Of a stretch of 64,000 nucleotides of DNA, positions 35,301 to 47,300 are shown in pieces. Under the pieces are notes generated by a model that did not search any database, was not told where the DNA came from, and worked only from the letters and a program-made list of their open reading frames with translations. Each line of letters begins with the position of its first letter. Within the stretch, counting starts at the first letter, position 1. This DNA is from Zoroaster sp. YZ-2022 (lineage: Eukaryota > Echinodermata > Asteroidea > Forcipulatida > Zoroasteridae): assembly GCA_029582265.1 (NCBI GenBank), contig CM055828.1, positions 930,001 to 994,000 of the forward strand. Direction: 5' to 3'. A program made the position numbers and the translations under genes.

Positions 35301-38300
35301 TTCCGTGTGAAATATGAACCTTCCAAAATAGTTATGGATTAAAAACCTATACGCATACATTAAAGAACACTGTATAAAAACAGCCACAATGGACAGGTAT
35401 CAACAAATGGACAGGAGGCTACAATGGACAGGTATCAACAAATGAACAGGTTTCCACAATGGACAGGAGGCTACAATGGACAGGTATCAACAAATGAACA
35501 GGTGGTTATAATGGCAAGATGGCCACAATGGACAGGTATCAACAAATGAAAAGGTGGCCATAATGGACAGGAGGCCACAATGGACAGGTATCAACAAATG
35601 AACAGGTTTCCACAATGGACAGGTATCAACAAATGAACAGGTGGTCACAATGGACAAGTGAACACAATGGACAGAGTGCGGGTTGTTTTCAATATCCTTA
35701 CAGTATGGAGTTCCAGTGATATCTTGTTTTCTTTCAGGGCTGATTCCAGAACAGCCAGGTTCTTCAGCTGGTCACTGACCTTTAACCTCAGCTGGCTAAT
35801 GTCTGGAGGTGGTTTCTCAACCCGCTGGCAGGAGAATCAATACAGAAAATTAAGAAAGCTTTTCAATGTGCAGGAATTTTTTTTTTTTCAGTTAAACGAA
35901 TTATTCCTGGTATTCCATCAATTTAGTAACAAATGGAAAGAGGGAGGAGAATTTGATAGAAAAACATGGGTAGGAGTGGAAGACATCACTTAATTGCAAA
36001 ACCAACCACATGTATTACATAAGTCTTACACATAAACTGTGTGATAAGTACCAAGTCTGACACTCACACCTGAATACATTAGGCTCCAAAGGTTGAATTA
36101 GTCATTTAAATTTTGCATTATCCAACATACCTTGCTATTTTCAATGTCCATTTTGAGTTGAGTTACTAACGACTGTTGTTGACGAGCCTGTTCAGCCATA
36201 CTTCCTTTCATGGAGCGCAGCTTTGTGTCACGTTTCTTAACTTCCTCACGGAATGCTTGCTCTCTAATTAATAAACAAAAATCTAACAAATTATTTAATG
36301 AAAAAATATTCATATTTTTTTAATTTAATGTCGTTCATCATAAAATTGAATACACTCATGTATTTTAAAAGTACATCTTTTTCATTTGCTAACATCTGAA
36401 CAAATTTTTTTTATTTGCCAATTATTGTTTTTTTTTTGTTATTTATTTATTTTTATTTTTTTAGATTTTGTTAATGTTTATTGAATTTCAAAATAATTGT
36501 AATTTTTTTTATACTAATCTTCATATTTTATTAATTATAGGTTTAATGGACCATGTGTTAAAAATTAACTAATAAATTTCCACAAATACAAATAAAGAGA
36601 ATTTCAACAGAAACAGGTTATATGTACATACAATGATTTCATTTCACGTTGTATGCTACTACTGTGAAGAATTAGTGCCTTGTGACGCTCCAGTAATGCT
36701 TTGTATTTCTCATCCTTAACAAAGAAGACAAATAGTAATTATAACAATGAGAATTCAGAAACAAAAACAGTGTTTTAAGTGTTTAAGTTCATAATAAATA
36801 GTAAAAATGATGTTAAATGTTAAACGCAATTAACAAAATAAATTCAAGCTGCAGCATACATTATTGTACGGTTTAAATTATTTTTTCTCTTATTCATGTA
36901 CATTCATTGCCTTATCTTCTAATATGTTTGTCTATATATATATATGTATATATGTGTGTGTATGCATGTAATGTATATATGTTTATATTACTTTATCATT
37001 TCGGTTTGCGGTAACACCATGTGTTTATCTCAACTAACATGAAGCTGAGGTACAGGTTCTGAAAAGAACCTTATCGCACAACTCGTATCTCAACCTTCGT
37101 TAAGTGAGAAAGGTTCAAGGGAGAACCTTGGCAACTCGTTTTTTCTCTACTGTCGCTAAGTGAGAAATATGGTTCAGGGAGAACCATGGGGACTTCACGG
37201 GTTAACATGGTTCAGGGAGAACCATGGGGACTTCACGGGTTATTCTCTGGAACCCCATGGTTCTCCCTGAACCATATTAACCCGTGAAGTCCCCATGGTT
37301 CTCCCTGAACCATATTTCTCACTTAGCGACAGTAGAGAAAACGAGTTGCCCGAAATTGGTTCTCCCTTGAACCTTTCTCACTGAACGAAGGTTGAGATAC
37401 GAGTTGTGCGATAAGGTTCTTTTCAGAACCTGTACCTTGGCTTCACGTTAGTTGAGATAAACACATGGTGTTACCGCAAACCGAAACAATATCGATATTC
37501 CACCATGCAAAGCCTCAAAACTTATATATTACTTTAATTAACTATTATTTGTTTAAAGCTGACATTGACAAGCTTCCACTTTTTTTTGTCTACATCTTGT
37601 TTTCTCTGTTTTTCTATTATACTCTGTATTGTACATGTTATAAATGTGTCCATTTATAATGTATCTAGAGAATGGAACTAAATGTAATACTGAATTAAAT
37701 TGAATTGAAAGCACACTATACCACATACTCAAAAAATGTGAAAAGGATTCAATTAAATAATTGAAACAACAAGCCAGAACAGCAAATTAACACATTTATA
37801 AAACATAGAATGTACAGCACTTACATTAATCCTTTTGGTTTCACTTAGCATAACTTCTGTTGCATGGAGGTATTCTTGTGCCTTTCATTAAATAAAATAA
37901 AAAACAATCATTTGAAATATTTAAGAACACTTTAGTCTACAGATGCCTGTCACTTAACACAAATTGTGTATGATTACAGGTGCACCAGGATTCTAGGAAT
38001 ACTTGGATACAAAACAATGAAATTGCCTGTCACTGACATTTCAGTGGAATTTCATTTGATTTTGCTTCTTCTCTTATGCAACCAAATGAAATAACTGAAA
38101 AATGAAAAATCCCTTAAAATAAAAATGTGTTTTCTGGTTCTCAAGTCATGCATATAAAGGTAAAATAGATTTTGCTAATGTTAGTTGGAAATCTTTCATT
38201 TTCCATGTTGTCTCACCTTGTCAAGCTTTTCACTCAGGTATCCATTTTCCTTGGTCAGTTTCTCAATCTCTGGATCAACCTCCACTAGTGGAGTCAAAGT

Positions 38301-41300
38301 TCGTTGCCTGGGCATCAGGGCCTCTTTCATTTCAAGGCGCTTCAAAGTAATCAAATAAACACTTGTATGATACATGTCTAAGGTATTATTTACTGGATAA
38401 AACACTTGTATGATACATGTCTTAGGTATTATTTACTGGATAAAACACTTGTATGATACATGTCTTAGGTATTATTTACTGGATAAAACACTTGTATGAT
38501 ACATGTCTAAGGTATTATTTACTGGATAAAACACTTGTGTGATACATGTCTATGGTATTATTTACTGGATAAAACACTTGTGTGATACATGTCTATGGTA
38601 TTATTTACTGGATAAAACACTTGTGTGATACATGTCTAAGGTATTATTTACTGGATAAAACACTTGTATGATACATGTCTTAGGTATTATTTACTGGATA
38701 AAACACTTGTATGATACATGTCTATGGTATTATTTACTGGATAAAACACTTGTATGATACATGTCTTAGGTATTATTTACTGGATAAAACACTTGTGTGA
38801 TACATGTCTTAGGTATTATTTACTGGATAAAACACTTGTGTGATACATGTCTTAGGTATTATTTACTGGATAAAACACTTGTGTGATACATGTCTATGGT
38901 ATTATTTACTGGATAAAACACTTGTGTGATACATGTCTATGGTATTATTTACTGGATAAAACACTTGTATGATACATGTCTTAGGTATTATTTACTGGAT
39001 AAAACACTTGTATGATACATGTCTAAGGTATTATTTACTGGATAAAACACTTGTATGATACATGTCTTAGGTATTATTTACTGGATAAAACACTTGTATG
39101 ATACATGTCTATGGTATTATTTACTGGATAAAACACTTGTATGATACATGTCTTAGGTATTATTTACTGGATAAAACACTTGTATGATACATGTCTTAGG
39201 TATTATTTACTGGATAAAACACTTGTATGATACATGTCTTAGGTATTATTTACTGGATAAAACACTTGTATGATACATGTCTATGGTATTATTTACTGGA
39301 TAAAACACTTGTGTGATACATGTCTATGGTATTATTTACTGGATAAAACACTTGTGTGATACATGTCTTAGGTATTATTTACTGGATAAAACACTTGTAT
39401 GATACATGTCTTAGGTATTATTTACTGGATAAAACACTTGTGTGATACATGTCTATGGTATTATTTACTGGATAAAACACTTGTGTGATACATGTCTTAG
39501 GTATTATTTACTGGATAAAACACTTGTATGATACATGTCTATGGTATTATTTACTGGATAAAACACTTGTATGATACATGTCTATGGTATTATTTACTGG
39601 ATAAAACACTTGTGTGATACATGTCTATGGTATTATTTACTGGATAAAACACTTGTATGATACATGTCTTAGGTATTATTTACTGGATAAAACACTTGTA
39701 TGATACATGTCTAAGGTATTATTTACTGGATAAAACACTTGTATGATACATGTCTATGGTATTATTTACTGGATAAAACACTTGTGTGATACATGTCTTA
39801 GGTATTATTTACTGGATAAAACACTTGTATGATACATGTCTTAGGTATTATTTACTGGATAAAACACTTGTATGATACATGTCTTAGGTATTATTTACTG
39901 GATAAAACACTTGTATGATACATGTCTATGGTAGTATTTACTGGATAAAATTTAAACTTTAAAATGAAGTAGGAAATGCATAAGTCATCTTTCACAACAA
40001 ATTCAATTTTCTTTACATGCTACTTTATATCACATACATGTTAAATGTTTAAGCAAGAAAATTAAAGTCACGATCAAATCCACTTATACAGCATCTGTTG
40101 TGTTACCTTGTTCATTAATGCCTGTGCAATTTTAATTTCCAGCGATACAAGTACTGTAACATAAACAGATGCAAAGATGTATTTGTTATATTATATTTAT
40201 AGTTGTATAACTAGGACCTTGCAAAGAAAATGTGTAACATAGACAGTGCAAACATAATAATCAAATACACAATATTTAGAAGAGAAAACAAGTTCATCAA
40301 AAATTGTTTTACTGAATTTATAATAAATTAAACACCAAACTTATTTTTACTTACATTCAACTGCATTTCCAGCCATTTGTCCCAAAATAATTTTCACATC
40401 ACTCGGTTTCTACAAACATAAACAAATCACAAGCTCATCAAAAGACTTAACAAGTTTATAAGTGAAAAACACCACCACTGATAATGTAGTTACTTGATTG
40501 ATAACAATATTAATCGTTAATTAGATTTTTATTTATTTTTAGTAATGTGTATCAGCAGTCATTTTCTCTATGAATAACAAATGATACAAGTGAATAAAAA
40601 TATGAAAATATTGATTTGCCAAAGACAAACTTTCACTCAAAAGTAGTGGATTTTGAAGCACCTTGGTTTTAATGTGGCTTTTTACTTATTTTGTCACAGA
40701 ATACAAAATTTCAAGTCTGATAAATTGTTCACTTAGAGGTTAGAATTTATTATATTACCTCTTCAATGGGAAGGTTATGTAGCTGCCGCACATCATGTGC
40801 TGTGTCAAGAAGACCTGTTAACCAACACACACTTGCTGTTAATCATTTTCATGATCATTTGTTGTATAAAGTGAGACATCATCTACATGGTTACAAAGAA
40901 ATTCTACTGGACATGCGCACATTCTGAGATAGTTATGTTTAAATAGGATAAAGTATAAACAAAATTTAAGGAAGAAAGATACGAAAGAATCAAAGAAAAT
41001 AATTTAAGAAATTAAGCACAGAAATTAAGCGTACAAGCATTCAACCCAAGCGTTAAACATATTATAAATTAAATTTGTTGTTCCTACTAAAAAGCAAATA
41101 CTTTGACTTTGATAAAAGTTTGAAATTAGGAAAGTACAGAGTAATATACAAAGAATATGGCCTACATGTGAGCTCCAGATGGAAAAATGTATTTAATCAT
41201 TTGTTTATTATTACCTTCTTTTTCAAAAATGCCCGCAAGTCCATCCTTAAATCGATTAACAGCTCTGAGGAGACGGTTACTTTCCTTCAAGATGTTCATT

Positions 41301-44300
41301 AGTTGTATCCTCATCTCATTCTCTTGTTTTCTCAACGTGGCATCAGATCTTAGTATACAATCAAAAGAGTTTACCTATTTTCTCTTGTTTGAGGACATCT
41401 TAGAGATAATGTTTCTCAGAAATGTTTGATATATCATCATCAATTTACAACACTGCAAGTCTTAGGTGATCTTTGACAATTTTTTGCTGTAGTTGAAAAC
41501 TAACAAATGTCTACATGAGTATTACACCTACCCTTGTGGAACGTCATAGGAATGGCTCTTGGTTGCTGTGACAATGCCCACTAATTAAGGCCATTTGAAC
41601 TATGTTAAAATCTTACAAATGCATACCTTTGTTTCTCCTTAGTAACATGTTCTTGTAGTGTATGTAATTCTGACTCGTATTCTCCCTTCACACGTGACAA
41701 CATATTACGGAATTCTGCAGAGGCACCTGGCGGTGGGGCAACATCTTTTGCAGGAGGTACATTGGACAGGGCAGTAGCTTGCTGTTTCATACTTGCTACC
41801 AACTCAGCAATTTTTGTCTCCTAAATCAATTAAATGTTGAACAAATAAAAAATACTTAAATAATTTTAGTGTTTGACTTATTTTGGGTGGGATTTTTGTT
41901 TGAAGATAATGTTTGTTTAAAAGTAACAGTGGTATACACATACCTGTAACAAAATGGTATCTTCCTTCAGTTTCAGCAAGTTCTTCAGACGGGTTATATC
42001 TTTATCCATCTCTTCTACCTGGAAACAGGTAACAAATCAAAATCAAATATCACAGGACATCTAGAGATTTGAAATTGTGACTTCCAGATTACAATTCCAG
42101 GCTCTACAAACTACCAACTGAGTAATGCAGCCCTTCAGTACATAGTAATTTTTCCCTTATGGATAATTGATGACCTAAAAACGTCTGATACATTTTTCTA
42201 CTTATCTGACCTCTGACCTCTTGTTTGTATTCTTTGATTCTTTGTTGATACTGTTCTCTCATAGACGACTGCTGTGATTGTTTAGCTTTACTCTGAAAAT
42301 GTGTAATATCTAACTGATGGGCATTCTCCTCAAGTTGCTCTGAAAGGAGATAGATATAAGTTAGTTACATGTTTATAAAGATACTTGGCTGGAAACATGT
42401 GCACATTATTTATACAAGTAAGACTAATTGCGGTGACACCATGTGGAATCTCAATTGAGTAGTAATTAGTTCTGAAAAGAACTGGTGGTACAACTCGACG
42501 TTTCGATCAGTATGCTCTGATCGTCCTCAGAGCATACTGATCGAAACGTCGAGTTGTACCACCAGTTCTTTTCAGAACTAATTACTACTCAATTGAGATT
42601 CCACATGGTGTCACCGCAATTAGTCTTACTTATCATCCTCACCATGCAAAGCTACAAGTTTTACCTATTATTTATACAGTTGAACACAATGTTACACCAT
42701 ACATGATGACTAGAGAGATGAATGTAACAAGTTAACAGCACTGCTGGAAATTTACCTAGAGCATCTCCCAGTTGACCTTCAAGGTTTTCAATAACTTGCT
42801 CCAGCTTGTCTGCAGTATCCTAAACATTTAGACAGTAACAAATGTGTCTTCAAATTTAATAAAAAGAAGTGTCAGCCTATTAAGCAGTTAATTAAATGTT
42901 TGAAAATAATTTTAAAATGAAAGAGGAAGAACTCATTCTGTATTAATTGATTCTATCTCCAATGTTCAAACTGAGTTATAGCCAAATAATGATCTCCAAT
43001 AAATAAAAGCCTTGAATCTACATTGAATTTTTTATATTTCTAATCTAAATGAATGCTTATGGATAAATATTAAGGAAAAAAATTGAGAAATCCAAGGATA
43101 ACGTTTTGAAAGTTTATTCATTTGTCAGTTGTGCCAAATAAAGACATAATGTAGGACTAAGGTAGGAATTGATTTGTTCTTATTTACCTCAGAGTCACAT
43201 AACTTTGCCTGTGTGTGTTCCACTTCTTTCTGTAATTCCTCTTGTCTCGCTGCTGCCTCAGTCTGAAATGTCTTAATCTCTTTAAGCAACCGTGCTATCA
43301 ATTAAACAAATGTTCATTTTTGTCAGCTTTTGGTAATCAATTGTACCTTCCAAGTCACAGAAAGTAAGAAACATTTTTTAAACTCCAAATTGTACATAAT
43401 TGTCTGCTCTTCCGTTAATAATGTGGTTTATAGGCAAGTATTAATTAGGCATATTTATATTACATATTCCATTTAATATATTATTATTGACTTAACGTTT
43501 TTCAACTAATCAACATGAATAATCAGGCTTGCAGGCTTGCAGGCTTGCATGATTGATTTGTTTATTCAGGGGTATTGGGCAATCTGACATTTATTATCCA
43601 GTTCAATACAAGTGATTACAGCCCTTCATTTGAATTAACTGTTACACCGAATGTGTCTGGAGATTCATCCAATGCAATTGACCTATCAAATCAGAAATGC
43701 GTGAACACAATTCATGAAACAATAACCAATCCCACCACTTTGAATAAATTGCACAACGAACACAAACTTAAGACATCAACAAACTGCTGCACACACTTTC
43801 ATGTGGGAATTGTCTCAGGGGTGTGGCTTAGTCACATTTACCATTTTCTTTCTCAACAGCTTTGATTGCAGCCTCTCGTTGTGCCTCTTCCTTTGGGTTT
43901 GGTTTCTTCACTGACTTGGCTTGGTTTACTGTGGTCTTCATATCCTTCAGTTGACCTTGTAATTCTTTCTGAAAAATTATCATGTTGATGGCATTCTTAA
44001 ATCTGGACTCCTGCCTGACACTCATGAAAAGAGTTCTCATTCTCAATTCATCCATAAATCAATATGTTAGATGCCAGCAATATTTGGCTCTGAAACTATG
44101 ACAAGTATTACAATACACCATGGGAATGTTTTCCTCTGAGGAAAGATAATAACATTCCAAAAATTCTTAAAGTATTCTATCCAATCCCATGCAGCATATA
44201 ACATTGTGAAATACTCCAAAGAAGGGGTTGCTTCTATATTTTGTGAGAACACTTTTTTTACTACATGTACTTATAACTAATAAGATACTAAAAGTACACA

Positions 44301-47300
44301 TTATTATACTTGCTATTTTAATATTTTGTTTCTCATTGAAGTTCTCGAGTGCTTCAAGCCGTGTTGTCTTCTTAGAAAGATCTTTTTCCAACTTCTCATT
44401 CAGTTTAGTCAGATGATTGGCACTGACCTATCAAATAAATTAATACTGAATCACCTTCATATTTATATTCTGAACAAAAAGGAGGTAAAAAATTTACTTT
44501 TTGTCTTAATGTCAAACAAAGAGGATAAATTGGATGGAAATGAATGCAGAGAATTAAAACATATATGTGTGTATAGTTCAGTGTTTCTTTTAAGGTATTT
44601 CAGAAATTCATCAATTTTTTGTTAATTTTGATTTTATAATTATTTATGTTAATAATGTAATTACCCCCATTTCCAAAATCTGCTCACACAGTTCCATATT
44701 TTCTTGATTTCTTCTTTCCACAGCGGCAGACATAAAGTTAAATTGTTTCAAGGCATTCTTGATCACTATAACCATTGAAAAGATCAATTAATTATCATCC
44801 TTAACAAAACAACAATCATATCAGGAAGGAGTTTTTCGGTTAGGCTGAGACCGATTGTTTATGTTTATTTTACTTCTTTGGAAAAAATGGCAATTGCATT
44901 GGCAAAAGAAAACAAGGGAAAAAATGGATTACTTAAAAGAAACAAAGTTTCTGCCAAAAGGAAATTTCCACACCAACTGGCTTACACAGAAAATGAAGAA
45001 ACATTTATATTCATATCTATGGTAAATATGAAGAGATGAGGGACACAATATTACCTTATGACCATGGCATATGTTTCCAAATGTTATATTTCTTTTAATT
45101 TGTATCAAAGTTAACATACTATTTCTATCATTGTTTGTTCTAGCCATCCTCAATGTATCTTCTAGTGCTTTCTTGACCTCTTGAGCTGCTGTTTTCCAAT
45201 TCGCTGCATCTGCTAGCAAAGCTTTCTCTGTAGATAACAAAAGAAAACAAGAAATATTCCTCTGAGGATCCGAGTTTTGGAGAATTTTGTTTACTTGCAC
45301 AAGTACATGTTTCCCTAGAGTGATACTCCAATACTTTGATAATTCATGAGGTGTTTTTTTATTTATTTTTTTTTTCGGCTGAAGTAACTACTGTGTCTAA
45401 AAAATAAAATTAAAACTTGTTGTTATGTAATACACTTACATTACAAGATTAACATAGTTAACTAAAGTAATGCAACTGAATGTATATCTACTATAGATTA
45501 ATGTTTTTAACTGCAAGCTAATAGCTTCAAATTAACAATTGCATTTGTGAAAAAAAACTGTAGATTGAACTAAGTTAGATGTAAATTAATTACAGACTGA
45601 TAATTTATTGTGTTAATCACATACACAATTTAGTTAATATTATCTACAGATTTGTCACTGTTTTACCATTAAGAACATCTTGAGTTTCTTTAGTTTTAGC
45701 TTTGACTGCCATATGTCGTTGTGTGGCAAGACTGCTGAATACTTGCTTAATTTCAGAGCCCCCACTGGTGAAACTAAATTCCAAAAAAGAAAATTTAAAT
45801 AAAACATAGAAGTGATAACTAAAACACTAGAGCAAACATTAGAAGGTATGCAAGTGGTAATTGGTAAATGGAAGTGAACAACTGACTACAAGACCAGTGA
45901 AAGTCATTTTATTGTGATAGTTAAGGGTAAACAGGCACACTAAAAGTCAAAATTCAAATTTGCAAGAACTTGCTTGTAGATGGGTTCTGAGAGCCAAAAA
46001 CAAACCAAAAAAATACAGAAGCCTCTGAGGATTAATAGTCAAATAAAATGTTGTAATTTTAAAAAATATATTATAATTCTGTCTTACTTTTGTCTTTCTT
46101 GGATTGCTAGTTCATTCATTGTCTGGAATATCTCCTGCCCAAGATTCCTCAGCTTCTCAACATTCTTCCGCACAAATTTTCGGCTATCATTTATAACTAG
46201 ACTAGAAATAAACAAATCAAAGGACAAGTTATGAACTATTTACAAATACTTTGTCTTTTTAAACATTTTTAAAATCATCTATATATGTTTGTGCTTAAAG
46301 CTTGACAATGACTCTTGTGAAGTGGGAATGTATTGTAAACATTAAGTTAATTTGAATGAATACAAATTGTGGTGGTCACTAGGTATGGCTTGCTTTCTAA
46401 TAATAAGGTCATAATTATTATGTTGTTAAAATCAGGACTGCATCAAATTGTGCTTACTGAAAAAGGCATCTATTTGAAGTATCATTTTACCCCTAAAATA
46501 CATGTAATGAGGCTGAATGCACCAAATATAGTTGTGTGAACTTGTGTCTGGGCACCATTGTGTGAAAAACACAGGTGTCCCATTGGTAAACTTGACTAAT
46601 ATAGGTACTACAAATCTGGTGAGTTATATGGACATAAATGCATCATTTTAAAAAGTGAAACAAAAATCATAAGGCAAATTTTATGAAAATGTAACATTCA
46701 GAAATAATTTTAAGAAAAATTATGTTTAAAATGCTGACTGACTTTACTGATCGTTCCATTTCAATTTCTTCCTTCTCTCGATCCTTTATGACCTCATCAC
46801 TCAGTAAATTATGCTCCTGTTAAAATCAATGATAAAACACACAATTCATAAGAGATTCATAATGCCTTGTCAACATTATAAGTGCATTAATAATGAAAGG
46901 ACATTCTTTCAAACCTACTTATGTGGATATGGTAACATTGATAAAGCACATGATTTAATGATTACTTTTATACCAGGCTGGATATTATGGGAACCTGTCT
47001 AATTGTGAATACTTTATATTTATCAGTCATGTTTTATTTAGGTTTAGCTGTATAATTAATAGTTTCATGAATATGATATTTTGAAGATTCTCTGAATTTC
47101 ACAAAATCAATGGTAAACTCACCAATGTTGTCTGTACATCAAATATCCAGTCACCCACTTCATCAATAAGCTGGGGAGGAATCCAAATGAATTGAATATA
47201 AAAAACACTATCAATTATTTCTATCAGTCAATTCCATTGCACAAATAGAATGCCGCAATTAATGCAACAAGTCAAAAATACATCAAAGAATGAGCATCAA

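Noticed and set aside
38217..38405. Frame extending exon 22 into the 42-bp repeat with an upstream ATG
   Set aside because: The added residues are repeat-encoded, and using the repeat acceptor would not match the phase of the preceding exon.
38351..39950. CRISPR-like regular repeats
   Set aside because: Units are contiguous with no unique spacers and lie in an animal gene intron; it is a minisatellite. The same holds for 1343-1606.
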